A stretch of DNA of 57,349 bases from Arcobacter sp. EP1 (GCA_001655195.1 LPNY01000021.1:225030-282378), one strand, 5' to 3'. Positions 17,911 to 27,772 are shown, counted from the stretch's first letter. The notes: generated by a model not told the origin, from the sequence alone. Made by a program: numbers and translations.

Positions 17911-19641
17911 TTAATTATATCGAATATACTTTATATAAAGCTTTCTATGCTTCTCTAAGATATCAATATATGGACGATGAACTCTAATTATTTCTGGATC
18001 AAGTGCATCATATGCAGCTTGTGCTTCTGCTCTTGTATCAAATCGTTTATAGATAACTTTGTTATAGAGTTGATTATCATTAAAAATCTTATACACATAG
18101 CCTTCAGATCTATCTAATAATCCACTGGCAAACACATCTGCACCTTTATCACTAATATAAGTGGCCATATTTAATGTATATTGCATATCTTGTTGTAAGA
18201 ATGCTGGTACATCTGCCATTGGTTCAGGTTCTTCTGGTAATAAATTCTCTTCTTGAGGAGTATCATCTACTAATTGCGCTAATTCATCATCCACTTTTGG
18301 CTCAGGGGCAGGTGCTACTTTAACAGGTGCTGGTTCAGTACAATTTTGATCTGCCATACCAAGAATAGATCGACTTAAAATTGAGAAAGTATACATTAAA
18401 TTGTAATAGTTATCTAAAAGAGCAAATTCTCTATTTCGTAAACTTTTTACTGATTCATAAAGTTCTGTTTCTGCATTTAGTATATCAACAAATGTTCGAG
18501 TTCCCGCATCAAACTCTTCTTTATACACTTTTACAATATTTTCATTAGCTACCACATAGTTTTTTAATACTTCAATTCTGTCTTTATTTTTGTGATACTC
18601 AAAAAAGAGATCTTTTGTTGTTGCAACAATTTTTCTCGTTACTCCCTCTAAGTCCTCTTTAGACTCTTTTAAAAATAACTTTTCTTGTTCACTTTGATTT
18701 TTATCTTTTCCACCATTAAACAAATTCCAATTTAAATTTAATCGCGCAATTAACTCTTCTTGTGTTCCATTTTCTGGTAATTTTAAATCATCATCAAAAC
18801 TCCCTTGTAACTCAAGAGTTAAATTTGGTAAAAAGCTTGCATCTGCGATGGCAATATTTTCTCGTCGTTCCTTAATCTTTTCAACTTGTTCCAAAATCTC
18901 AAAGTTTTGTTTCACAGCTATTTCAATGGCTTCTTGTAAAGTATCAGGGATAATCATTGGATCCATCTTTGGTCGACATACATAGCCATCAATTTCATCT
19001 GTTCCAATATATCTGATTAATGCATTACTTTGCTCTTTAGCTAAAGTTTGTTCTTCTAAGAACTGTTCTGTTACAAGATTTAATTTCGAACTTACTTGAT
19101 AGGTTTCAAGAATCTCACCACTAATATCCTCTTTTTCTTTTGCCGTAACTAAATTGTCTTCATTAGTTTGAATCATATTATTCGTTAGTTGTAAAAGTTC
19201 CCTATATTGGACTAAACCATCATAAGCATCAACAACGTTTAGAACAACTGTTTCAATATTTTGTGTTGTTTTGTATTTATTTCCATCTCGAATATATTTT
19301 GCTTTGTCAACTTCAGCAGGTGTTAATCCTCCATCATAAAGCATTTGTTCCAGTTTTAAATTAGCACGATAACCATCTTTAGTAGAATGTCCTTCTACTG
19401 TTCCATCATCACTATCACTTTCTGTTTGTGATTTTTCTAAATATGCACTTAAATCCACTCTAGGGTAATAGTCACTTTGCTTATCATCCACATATCGTTT
19501 GTATGCTTCTTGATTACTTCGTTCAGCCATAATTTCAGGATTTGTATCCAAAGCTAGTTGAACACTCTCTTTTAAGGTCAAAGCACTCAAGCTTGAACTA
19601 CATAATAATAACCCTGATAAAATAATACTCTTTTTTAACAT
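17911..19641 (-). CDS. TolC-family type I secretion outer membrane protein with C-terminal extension
   Basis: 576 residues from the ATG at 19639-19641, which has GGAG seven bases upstream; a longer in-frame start at 19659 lacks a good site. Signal peptide LKKSIILSGLLLCSSSLSA. Two outer-membrane efflux repeats follow, each beginning with the LKESVQLALDTNPEI / LQEAIEIAVKQNFEI helix, with conserved YDGG and FNGG turns. After a Pro/Glu-rich linker (about 455-490) the last 90 residues resemble a SPOR-like fold (YVYKIFNDNQLYNKVIYKRF, then TRAEAQAAYDAL). It is the outer channel for the adjacent ATPase and adaptor and the first gene of the long operon. Confidence 0.9.
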   Translation of the reverse strand: MLKKSIILSGLLLCSSSLSALTLKESVQLALDTNPEIMAERSNQEAYKRYVDDKQSDYYPRVDLSAYLEKSQTESDSDDGTVEGHSTKDGYRANLKLEQMLYDGGLTPAEVDKAKYIRDGNKYKTTQNIETVVLNVVDAYDGLVQYRELLQLTNNMIQTNEDNLVTAKEKEDISGEILETYQVSSKLNLVTEQFLEEQTLAKEQSNALIRYIGTDEIDGYVCRPKMDPMIIPDTLQEAIEIAVKQNFEILEQVEKIKERRENIAIADASFLPNLTLELQGSFDDDLKLPENGTQEELIARLNLNWNLFNGGKDKNQSEQEKLFLKESKEDLEGVTRKIVATTKDLFFEYHKNKDRIEVLKNYVVANENIVKVYKEEFDAGTRTFVDILNAETELYESVKSLRNREFALLDNYYNLMYTFSILSRSILGMADQNCTEPAPVKVAPAPEPKVDDELAQLVDDTPQEENLLPEEPEPMADVPAFLQQDMQYTLNMATYISDKGADVFASGLLDRSEGYVYKIFNDNQLYNKVIYKRFDTRAEAQAAYDALDPEIIRVHRPYIDILEKHRKLYIKYIRYN

Positions 19642-19757
19642 TATAAAACTCCAGAACACAGATGTGATTTAAAATTATTGGTCCGCCCCACAATAAGTAT
19701 TTATAATATTATTTCAATGCTTAATCCTAGATAAACAAAAGCAAAATACTTCACTTT

Positions 19758-19775
19758 AATAATAAATTTATTATT
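19758..19775. repeat. 18-bp AT palindrome in the divergent intergenic region
   Basis: AATAATAAATTTATTATT is a perfect inverted repeat between the type I secretion operon (minus) and the response regulator gene (plus), 33 bases before the regulator ATG. It could be an operator read by the divergent regulator, or simply an AT-rich chance palindrome. A GC-rich block (TGGTCCGCCCCACA, 19679-19692) stands out in the leader of the secretion operon. Confidence 0.4.
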
Positions 19776-19808
19776 TTTTTATTATGATTTAGTGATTATG
19801 AGGGGAAA

Positions 19809-20516
19809 ATGTTAACAAACAATAAAGAGATATTAAAAAACCTTACTATTTTGTACATTGAAGATGAATATAATATTCGTGAAAATATGAATAGAACACT
19901 AAAGCTATTTGTAAAAAATGTACATGCTTGTGCTACGGCAGAAGACGCCCTTGAAGTAATAAAAAGTAGTTGTATCGATATTGTTATCTCTGATATTAAT
20001 TTGCCAGGTATTACTGGAATAGAGTTAGTTAAAAAAATACGCTCTTTTGATGAAACTATTCCTATTATTCTCTTAACTGCACATATGGACACAGAGTATT
20101 TATTTGATGCCACAAAATTAAAACTTGTTGATTATCTTATTAAACCCATTGATTTTACTATGTTGCAAGAAGCTTTAGACAAAGCTACTAGTGAGCTTAT
20201 GAAGCAAGGACGTTATGAAATTACATTTCTCAATAATACAAAATATAACCTACAAAAAAAAGAACTCACTTGTATAACGAGTTGTCAGAACCTTGCTTTA
20301 ACTCATAAAGAGATACTTCTTTTAGAGTTTCTTTTATTAAACAAAGAGCGCGTTGTTCATACTGATGAACTTAAAGATAATATTTGGGAAGATGCTTTTG
20401 AAGCCACTGATTCAGCATTAAAAAACCTACTCAATAAACTTCGTAAAAAAATAGGTAAAGAATCAATCACTAATATTTCGGGTGTTGGATATCGTCTAAT
20501 CTTACCTGATAACTAG
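19809..20516 (+). CDS. OmpR-family response regulator
   Basis: 235 residues. Receiver domain about 10-128: acidic pair in YIEDEYN, phospho-acceptor Asp in VISDINLPG, Thr in LLTAHM, Lys in LIKPID. A C-terminal winged helix follows (about 140-233; LTHKEILLLEFLL, then KNLLNKLRKKI and GVGYRLIL). It is divergent from the type I secretion operon and has no cognate kinase next to it. The orphan kinase at 979-1806, at the other end of that operon, is a possible partner (inference). Ribosome site AGGGG is very close to the ATG. Confidence 0.9.
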   Translation: MLTNNKEILKNLTILYIEDEYNIRENMNRTLKLFVKNVHACATAEDALEVIKSSCIDIVISDINLPGITGIELVKKIRSFDETIPIILLTAHMDTEYLFDATKLKLVDYLIKPIDFTMLQEALDKATSELMKQGRYEITFLNNTKYNLQKKELTCITSCQNLALTHKEILLLEFLLLNKERVVHTDELKDNIWEDAFEATDSALKNLLNKLRKKIGKESITNISGVGYRLILPDN

Positions 20517-22999
20517 CTTTTCTTTAAAGGTTTTAAAACTACTAACAGTCGTGGAAGTAGTAACAAGGCAGAAGCTAAAATTGTTATCATAACAACTACA
20601 GTTAATATCCCAAAATAGATTGTTGGTATTAAATTAGAGAGTATCAAAATTGAAAAACCAACCATAACAGCTAGTGAAGTATAGGTCATAGCATAACCAA
20701 TTGAAGCGTGAGAACGGCGCATTGCTCCAATATAATCATGATCTTTTTTAAACTCTTCTTTAAATCGGTGGATATAGTGTATCGTATCATCAACACCAAT
20801 TCCTATTGAAATAGCAGCTATTGTAATAGTCATAATATCCAATGGAATATTCCCAAAGCCCATCACAGCAAAGACAATTCCAATAGGTACTATATTTGAA
20901 ACAATAGCAATAAATGCTAATACAAAAGATCTAAAAAGAACTAAAAACATGACAAATAAAATAATAACCACAAATCCCAAAGTTTTAATTTGAGAATCAA
21001 ACAAGGATTGAAGCATGTTATTATACAACACCATTAAATTTGAAATATTGATAGTATCATTAGGAACTAAAAGCTTTAACTCTTTATTGATACGTTTGAT
21101 AAGCTCATCACGACGAAGTTCATCATTAGAATCCACAATACGCATAGAAAAGCGCACTTGGTTATGTTCAATATTAATATAAGGTGAAAGAATAATCTTT
21201 TTATACTCTTGGGGTAACTCATTGTATAATAAAGCCAATTTAAAACTATCTAACTCTTCATTTTTATTTAATAATTTTCCTATTTTTAATAGTGTTGCAA
21301 AGGATTGAATATTTCCTACTTCATCAATACTAAGAAGATAATCATGTACCTTTTTAATCTTTTCCATCTTATCAGGAGTAAACCAGTACTGTGCATCATC
21401 AGAATTTTCTTCAAATTCTTCATCAAATGAGTCAAACTCTTCGTTATTTTCAGTCTCGTTATTCACTTGTTTATCAGGTAATTCTTGAATAACAGGATCA
21501 CTGAATGTCAAAACAACATCTAATGGAGTAGTTCCCCCAAGTTGTTTATCAATGACCTCCATTCCTTTATAGATTTCTGTATCTTTTTTAAAATAGTTAA
21601 TAAATGAGTTTTCAACAATCAATAAAGAAGCTCCAACTAAAGATACCCCCATTAATAATAGTGTTCCAATAAAAATAGTTTTATTTCTATATTCTACAAT
21701 ATTAGCACACCAGGCAGTTAAACTCATCTCTTTTTCAAATTTTATATTAGGTTTAATCACAGTTAATTTAACTAACACCGCAGGAAAAACAACAAAGGAA
21801 ATGAGCAAAGATAATGCAATCCCAACACTCATCATCCAGCCTAAATTCATAACAGGTTGAATATTGGAAAACACTAACGAAGAGAACCCTGCAATAGTAG
21901 TAATAATTGCAAAGAATGATGGATTTAATTTAGAAAGCATCGTATTTAACACAAGCTTTGTCTGTGATGCATGACGATACTTTACACTCAACTCACGATA
22001 CCGCACGATTAAATGCAGTACAATAGAAATCGTAATAATTAATTGCATTGCAATAAAATTAGATGAAATAACCGTGATTTCCCAACCAAAAAACCCTAAA
22101 GCACCTGCTGTTGAAATCACGGAAAGAAAACAGATAAAAATAGGTAAAAAAACCCATCGAATTTGTCTAAAAATCACCCACAAAATTGCAATTAAAATGA
22201 GTACTAAAGTAGAGCCATAAATAATTAAATCACTACGAACAAAGCCCACAATATCATCCGCTATCATAGTAACACCACCTAAAAACAGCGTTGCTTTACT
22301 TTGATATTTTTTCATAATGGCACGAACATTTTCTATCGTGTTATGTTCCATAACACGATGAGCATCGCGATACTCTTTAAATTCTTTTTTGACTTTTTCA
22401 AGTTCCACCAACTCTTCTTTAGTGGCTAATTTTTCTCTTTTTTTAGTTTGTAGCAGATTTCTTTTTTCAACAAAAGCGTGATATTTTTTATCATGTTTTA
22501 GATTAACAATAATTGCTGTTGTTTTAAAATCAGTACTAACCAAATTGTTTTTATACAAAGGTGAAGTTAGAAACTCTTGTTTAACCAAGGCTTTATTAAC
22601 ACCTTTACTCTCCAAAGTTTTTATATCACCAACCAGCTCTTTTATTGCTCGAACTGGAGACTGAAGAAGTGGCACATTTAGAATTGAAGTTATACTATGT
22701 ACTTGTTCTAATTTTTTTAAATCATCTGAGAGTGCAGCAATAGTTTGTAAAGATTCAGAAGAAAGTAGTTCTGCTTTAGGCGCGTATGTTACAACTAAAA
22801 AATCAGAAGTTTCATACCGTTTACTCATTTGTCGTGCGAACTTTAAATCTTTGTCATCTTCTAAAAGTAGGGTTTCAGCAGAAGCATCAATTTCAAGTTT
22901 TGTAGCAAAATAACCAAGAATTGATATACCCATTAAGAGGGTAATTAGTACTCCAAGAGGGTACTTAAATATTACATGAGTATAAAAATTCTTTATCAT
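20513..22999 (-). CDS. RND/MMPL-family transporter of the Mla-linked type
   Basis: 828 residues with two repeats of one helix, a large periplasmic domain, and five helices. The second half has the GIGVDDTIHYIHRF motif typical of HAE3/HpnN-like RND proteins. The second periplasmic loop has a strongly acidic insert (EEFDSFDEEFEENSDD). It overlaps the stop of the convergent regulator gene by 4 bases. With MlaA and MlaC encoded upstream in the same operon, it likely moves lipids between MlaC and the inner membrane, replacing the MlaFEDB ABC transporter used in Escherichia coli (inference from context). Confidence 0.85.
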   Translation of the reverse strand: MIKNFYTHVIFKYPLGVLITLLMGISILGYFATKLEIDASAETLLLEDDKDLKFARQMSKRYETSDFLVVTYAPKAELLSSESLQTIAALSDDLKKLEQVHSITSILNVPLLQSPVRAIKELVGDIKTLESKGVNKALVKQEFLTSPLYKNNLVSTDFKTTAIIVNLKHDKKYHAFVEKRNLLQTKKREKLATKEELVELEKVKKEFKEYRDAHRVMEHNTIENVRAIMKKYQSKATLFLGGVTMIADDIVGFVRSDLIIYGSTLVLILIAILWVIFRQIRWVFLPIFICFLSVISTAGALGFFGWEITVISSNFIAMQLIITISIVLHLIVRYRELSVKYRHASQTKLVLNTMLSKLNPSFFAIITTIAGFSSLVFSNIQPVMNLGWMMSVGIALSLLISFVVFPAVLVKLTVIKPNIKFEKEMSLTAWCANIVEYRNKTIFIGTLLLMGVSLVGASLLIVENSFINYFKKDTEIYKGMEVIDKQLGGTTPLDVVLTFSDPVIQELPDKQVNNETENNEEFDSFDEEFEENSDDAQYWFTPDKMEKIKKVHDYLLSIDEVGNIQSFATLLKIGKLLNKNEELDSFKLALLYNELPQEYKKIILSPYINIEHNQVRFSMRIVDSNDELRRDELIKRINKELKLLVPNDTINISNLMVLYNNMLQSLFDSQIKTLGFVVIILFVMFLVLFRSFVLAFIAIVSNIVPIGIVFAVMGFGNIPLDIMTITIAAISIGIGVDDTIHYIHRFKEEFKKDHDYIGAMRRSHASIGYAMTYTSLAVMVGFSILILSNLIPTIYFGILTVVVMITILASALLLLPRLLVVLKPLKKS

Positions 23000-23002
23000 T
23001 GA

Positions 23003-23596
23003 TTATAAGGTTTTTAGTAACTCATCAAAAGATTTTGTTTGTAAGAAACTTGCGAACTGTTTACGGTAAGTTTGAATAATACTCACCCCAATAATATCCA
23101 CATCATAAATAAACCATTCACCACTTTTCGCTTTATAAAACTTATAGTTTATTTCATAAATCTCATCTTTTCCAATAACATTTGTTAAGAGTTTAATTCG
23201 GTTCTTTTTTACCTGTTTTGCATCAAGAATTTTTATCTTTTCATCCGTATATAAATCGAGTTTATCAATATATGATGCTTTCAATTTTTTTTCAAACAGT
23301 TGATAAAAAGAGGCTTTTTGGTCATTTGATATTTTTTTCCACGTTTTTCCTAAAGAGATTCGAGACATAAGTTTATAATCAAAAACTTCATCCATAATTG
23401 AAAAAATCTCTTTAACTTTATTTTCTTTTTGATTCTCTTTATTTTGTAAAATTGACAATACTTTATCAATTTTATTCTCCATAACAGAAGCGATTTTATC
23501 TTCTTGTATCGCCCAAGCGGAAGATGTAAAAAAACATCCTAAAATAAATACTGTAATTAGCTTTCTCATTGTAAACAAGATTCCACTTTGTTTCAT
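23003..23596 (-). CDS. mlaC: MlaC-like periplasmic phospholipid-binding protein
   Basis: 197 residues from ATG 23594-23596, chosen because AAGGA stands eight bases upstream and the start follows the mlaA stop by four bases; an upstream in-frame ATG at 23641 would overlap mlaA. The signal peptide core is LITVFILGCFFTSSAWA. The mature part matches the MlaC/Ttg2D (toluene tolerance) pattern: VFDYKLMSRISLGKTWKKIS, then FYQLFEKKLKASYIDKL, and GEWFIYDVDIIGVSIIQTYRKQF near the end. It carries lipid between the outer membrane MlaA and the inner membrane transporter. Confidence 0.88.
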   Translation of the reverse strand: MKQSGILFTMRKLITVFILGCFFTSSAWAIQEDKIASVMENKIDKVLSILQNKENQKENKVKEIFSIMDEVFDYKLMSRISLGKTWKKISNDQKASFYQLFEKKLKASYIDKLDLYTDEKIKILDAKQVKKNRIKLLTNVIGKDEIYEINYKFYKAKSGEWFIYDVDIIGVSIIQTYRKQFASFLQTKSFDELLKTL

Positions 23597-23600
23597 TATC

Positions 23601-24389
23601 TTATTCCTTAATCTCATTTTCTCGTTTTTGTTCATACACATCCCTTAAAAATGGGTATAAATCTAACGCATCTTTTTTAATATTTTCATACTCACCTAAG
23701 TGTAGTGAGGTTTTATTAGTTACATTAAGCGCTTTTAACCCAATTGATTTTTCTAAGTTATTTGGGATTTTCCAATCATTTTGCGTAGAAAAGGTTGGAT
23801 CTGCAAAACTATCAACGCTTAGCCCTACGATATCTCTTACATTTGAGGGTCCCAAAAATGGTAAAACCACATGAAATCCAGGGCCTATTCCATAGTAACC
23901 TAAGGTTTGACCAAAATCTTCATCATGCTCTTTCCATCCCAATTCGCTATCAGCCACATCCATAAGCCCTAAAATACCAAAGGTTGAATTAACAACAAAT
24001 CGTCCTAACTCTTCCATTGAGTTCTCAAATTTAAGTTGTAAAATATTATTGACAAAACGAATAGGAAACATCAAGTTATTAAAAACATTTGAAATACCTT
24101 TTCGTGCAATTTCTGGAACAACGTAAGCATATCCGCGAGCAGTTGGGTCTAATACATAGACATAAAAGCCATCATTAAATGAAGTCATTGCTCTATTGTA
24201 TCCACTTAAAGGATCAGAAACTTCTTCATCTGCTGATGCAAATTCATCATCAAACTCATCTCCTGCTTCTTCACTCTCAACAACTTTAACACTTTGAGTT
24301 GAAACAGTATTCTCTTGTGTTACATTTGACTTATTAGCACATGCAGTAAATGTTAAAAGTATTAATATCAATGAAATTATTAATCGCAT
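23601..24389 (-). CDS. mlaA: MlaA/VacJ-family outer membrane lipoprotein
   Basis: 262 residues from ATG 24389 (GAGGGG five bases upstream); an earlier ATG at 24407 adds six residues. Lipobox LTFTAC gives lipid attachment at Cys. An acidic linker (GDEFDDEFASADEE) precedes the VacJ core: DPLSGYNRAMTSFND, YVVPEIARKGISNVFNNL, and DFGQTLGYYGIGPGFHVVLPFLGPSNVRD. MlaA removes misplaced phospholipid from the outer leaflet of the outer membrane. First gene of the mlaA-mlaC-RND operon. Confidence 0.93.
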   Translation of the reverse strand: MRLIISLILILLTFTACANKSNVTQENTVSTQSVKVVESEEAGDEFDDEFASADEEVSDPLSGYNRAMTSFNDGFYVYVLDPTARGYAYVVPEIARKGISNVFNNLMFPIRFVNNILQLKFENSMEELGRFVVNSTFGILGLMDVADSELGWKEHDEDFGQTLGYYGIGPGFHVVLPFLGPSNVRDIVGLSVDSFADPTFSTQNDWKIPNNLEKSIGLKALNVTNKTSLHLGEYENIKKDALDLYPFLRDVYEQKRENEIKE

Positions 24390-24532
24390 ATTAACCCCTC
24401 TTTTCAAAATAAAATGAATTATATTATAATTTCACAAAGTTATCTATTAATAATAATCACAATCCTATCAAAGCGGATTCAACCTATAACCATTCTAAAC
24501 ACTTTAATATTTAATAATAAAAAAATTGTGTA

Positions 24533-25828
24533 TCACTCAGAAGTTAATGTAGTAAGATACAAAGACTCTAACAATTTTTCACTTTTTTGAAGTTTTTGCA
24601 AGTTTTCATCACTCTGCTCATTTTTATATCGTTTCTCGTTGTCTAAATAGATTGACTCTGCAACTTGCATAGCAGTTAGTCCTTGTTTATTTGTTCTGTT
24701 GATATTAACACCCTCATGGGTACTTAAAAACTTCACATAGTTTATATTAGCAGTTATAACAGCGTGGTGTAACAAGGTATTTCCATTCACATCTGCTTCA
24801 TCGATATTGTACCGAACCCGTTGTAAAAGTTTTTCAAAAGTATCAACTCTTATTTTCTGTTTATTGGTCAAGACAAATTGTAAATAATTTTTACCATTCA
24901 GCCGTTTATTGATATCAAAATTAAAGTTATCCATCAAAAAAAGCACTGTTTCATTCTGTCCGTATTTTAAAGCTAGGGATAATGCATCAAAATTATAATA
25001 GCGTTGTTTAACATTTCGTTTTTGTACCACATCATAAATTTTTGCCCCATGTTTAACTAAAAACTTCAACATCAAAACATCACCATTTTTTGCTGCTTTT
25101 AAAAATGGAGTAAAGCGTTTAAATTTTTCATTAACGTTGATACCACTTTTGAGTAAAAACTCCAAAAGGTGGTAATCTTTATTATCAATCTCTTCGAAAA
25201 ATACTTTTGTTAGGTTTGATTTATTAGCACCCATTTTTATCATATCAACAACAAAAATTTTGATAATTTCACGGTGAGCATTCATGCTTGCAAAGTTAAT
25301 AGCATTCTTCCCTTTAAAATTCTTTTGCAAAGGATCAAACCCGTAAGATAAAAGTAGCTTAACAACTTCAACTTTACCTTGAAATGCAGCCCAAGACAAA
25401 ATTGTATTGCCATCATAATCTTTTTGAAAAACCGCTGCTTTATTCTTTTTATAAATTTGTTTAATTGCATTAACATTACCCGTTAAAGCTGCTAAAAAAA
25501 TAGAAGGGTAAATTTTTTTTTCACCTGTTTTCTTTTGTATCATCTCATGTTCAATTAAAAGTTTAAATGCTTCTGGAGTTTCATAGGCTCTTAAATAAGC
25601 ACCAGCATTAACTAATAACTTTATAATCTCTTCATTATCTTGTAAAATTGCCAAAGACAAAGGGGTAAAACCATATTTTGTATCACGTATATTAATCTCT
25701 TTATTACTATGAAGCGCTTTTAATACACCATCAATATTCTCATCAATGATTGCTTGGATAAGCGGTGTTCTTCCAAAAGAAAAAGTGACAAATAAAAAGA
25801 GAAGAACAAGGGGTTTAACAAAAGGCAT
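24533..25828 (-). CDS. Secreted ankyrin-repeat protein
   Basis: 431 residues. A signal peptide (PLVLLFLFVTFSFG) precedes about ten ankyrin repeats; clear ones read YGFTPLSLAILQDNEEIIKL, DGNTILSWAAFQGKVEVVKL and NGNTLLHHAVITANINYVKF. It is periplasmic or exported. No enzymatic domain is visible. It sits between the mla operon and a Cache kinase on the same strand with over 30 bases on each side, so membership in an operon is not clear. Confidence 0.88.
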   Translation of the reverse strand: MPFVKPLVLLFLFVTFSFGRTPLIQAIIDENIDGVLKALHSNKEINIRDTKYGFTPLSLAILQDNEEIIKLLVNAGAYLRAYETPEAFKLLIEHEMIQKKTGEKKIYPSIFLAALTGNVNAIKQIYKKNKAAVFQKDYDGNTILSWAAFQGKVEVVKLLLSYGFDPLQKNFKGKNAINFASMNAHREIIKIFVVDMIKMGANKSNLTKVFFEEIDNKDYHLLEFLLKSGINVNEKFKRFTPFLKAAKNGDVLMLKFLVKHGAKIYDVVQKRNVKQRYYNFDALSLALKYGQNETVLFLMDNFNFDINKRLNGKNYLQFVLTNKQKIRVDTFEKLLQRVRYNIDEADVNGNTLLHHAVITANINYVKFLSTHEGVNINRTNKQGLTAMQVAESIYLDNEKRYKNEQSDENLQKLQKSEKLLESLYLTTLTSE

Positions 25829-25864
25829 TTAGACTCTTTATATAATTTTTTTTATTATAATATA

Positions 25865-27772
25865 TCATTGGTTAAATTCTAAAGGCAATTTAATCATAAA
25901 TTTTGCACCAACCAACTCTTTATCTTCATACACAAAAGAGGTATTACATGCAGTTAAATCTCCCGACATATGAATATTAATAATCTGCGATGACATATAC
26001 AAGCCTATTCCAGTACCCCGGCTTTGATGTTTTGTGGTAAAATATGGCTCAAAAATTCGTTCCATATTCTCTTTCAAAATACCCCCTGCACTATCTTGTA
26101 CTGTAATCCAAACATATTTTTCTTCTTTAAATGCTTTGATTAATATAACACGAGGTTGATTTTCCAGTTTTACAAGTTCATCACGGGCATTATTCACTAA
26201 ATTTAGTAAAACTTGTATCAACTCATTTTCTAAATTAATCAACACAATATCTTGAATATCTTTATGTACTATAATCTCTTTACTTCTAAGTTGAGTATCA
26301 AGAAGACCTACCGTTTTATCAATTAAATCACTTACTAAAAATCTATTTCGATTTTTGTCACTTTTAAAAAAGTTTCTAAAATCATCAATGGTATGAGAAA
26401 GATACTGAGCAGATTGGGTTATTTTATCCACATTAAGAATGAAATTCTTGTCCGTTAAAATATCATGCTCTTTTTCAAACTTTAAACCCGTAGAAGCAGT
26501 TGTAATAGTAGACAGAGGTTGTCTCCATTGGTGAGCAATATTTCCTATCATTTCTCCCATTGCTGCCATTTTAGATTGTTGAGAAAGCATATCATGTTGT
26601 TTAATATTTTCATCTAATCGGTTATCAATTTCATCTTGGTATTTTTGAAATTTTTGTTCTAATAGCCTTGAAACATAAATAGAAAATCCAATCAACGCAC
26701 CAGTTAGAAGTAAACAAACAATCAAAATATTTTGTACATTACGTGTAAAATTTTTATTCAGCTCTTCTTCTTTTATGGAAACAGCTAAATCGGTGTCATC
26801 TTTATAAAAACCTTCCCCTATTGCCCAATCCCAACCTTGAAGTCCTTTTACATAGCTTATTTTAGCAGTAGGAATACCCGTTTCTGGTTTTTTAAAGTGC
26901 ACATATGAGAGGAACCCCTCTCCATTTTTGGCCACATCAAGGATTTGTCTTACTTCATTTTTTACTTTGTTTATTTTAAATGCATTTTTACCTTGAAGCT
27001 CCAATTGAATATGACTTAAAAAATTTCCTTCATAATCAATCACAAAAACATAACCATTTTTTCCATATGTTAAATTATCCACAAAATCTAGTACCCGTTC
27101 TTGTACCTTTTGTGTATGATCAACCACATACTCTCCTGTACCAATAAACCAATTAAAAGGTTTAAAAGTTTTGAAAAGTCCTGTTTTTTTATACTGCGTT
27201 TTTTTATCTCCTGGTTTAAACCAATACCAGTCATAGTAGGTTTCATCTTGATTTGACAAAATCTTCTTCATCTCCTGCAAAAGAAAAGTTCCCTTAGCAT
27301 CTTGATAATTATATAAATCTTTTCCCTCTAAGTGAGGCAAAGTAGGATGCAGTACGTTCATGCCCTCTAACGTGTAAATAAAAAAATAACCTCGACCATC
27401 ATTAAAGCGAATATTACGCAAGGCATCTTTTATCATTTTAATGACTTCTTCTTGACTCTTATGTTTATTCTCGTTGTAGATAGTCTCCATTATCCTATAA
27501 GCACTCGATATGGCACTTGTCAACTCTTTTTTTAAATCATCTTTGGTATTTTTTTGAGTATTAATAATATATTCATGAATACGGTTAATTTTCTCTTTTA
27601 TTCGTGCCTTATTTGCATTATTGTACTCATTAACTAAACGTGTTTTTTCCTCTTCAAAAGTCTGTTTATTTTCAATAAATAAAAAAATGGTGATAATAAT
27701 TCCTAAACAGATGATAAATAAAGGGGGTGTATATTTTATAATTTTTAAAATCTGTTGTTCATTTTTATACAT
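25865..27772 (-). CDS. Cache-domain sensor histidine kinase (HQWRQPL type)
   Basis: 635 residues from ATG 27772 (AGAAGG seven bases upstream). Membrane helix at about 18-34, periplasmic part about 40-345 with two Cache type 2-like modules (GRGYFFIYTLEGMNVLHP and GKNGYVFVIDYEGNFLSH), second helix about 350-368, coiled coil, H-box HQWRQPL, N-box LVNNARDE, G-boxes DSAGG and GTGIGLYMS. Cache type 2 modules commonly bind small carboxylates. No regulator is adjacent. It is one of four kinases of this H-box family in the window. Confidence 0.92.
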   Translation of the reverse strand: MYKNEQQILKIIKYTPPLFIICLGIIITIFLFIENKQTFEEEKTRLVNEYNNANKARIKEKINRIHEYIINTQKNTKDDLKKELTSAISSAYRIMETIYNENKHKSQEEVIKMIKDALRNIRFNDGRGYFFIYTLEGMNVLHPTLPHLEGKDLYNYQDAKGTFLLQEMKKILSNQDETYYDWYWFKPGDKKTQYKKTGLFKTFKPFNWFIGTGEYVVDHTQKVQERVLDFVDNLTYGKNGYVFVIDYEGNFLSHIQLELQGKNAFKINKVKNEVRQILDVAKNGEGFLSYVHFKKPETGIPTAKISYVKGLQGWDWAIGEGFYKDDTDLAVSIKEEELNKNFTRNVQNILIVCLLLTGALIGFSIYVSRLLEQKFQKYQDEIDNRLDENIKQHDMLSQQSKMAAMGEMIGNIAHQWRQPLSTITTASTGLKFEKEHDILTDKNFILNVDKITQSAQYLSHTIDDFRNFFKSDKNRNRFLVSDLIDKTVGLLDTQLRSKEIIVHKDIQDIVLINLENELIQVLLNLVNNARDELVKLENQPRVILIKAFKEEKYVWITVQDSAGGILKENMERIFEPYFTTKHQSRGTGIGLYMSSQIINIHMSGDLTACNTSFVYEDKELVGAKFMIKLPLEFNQ

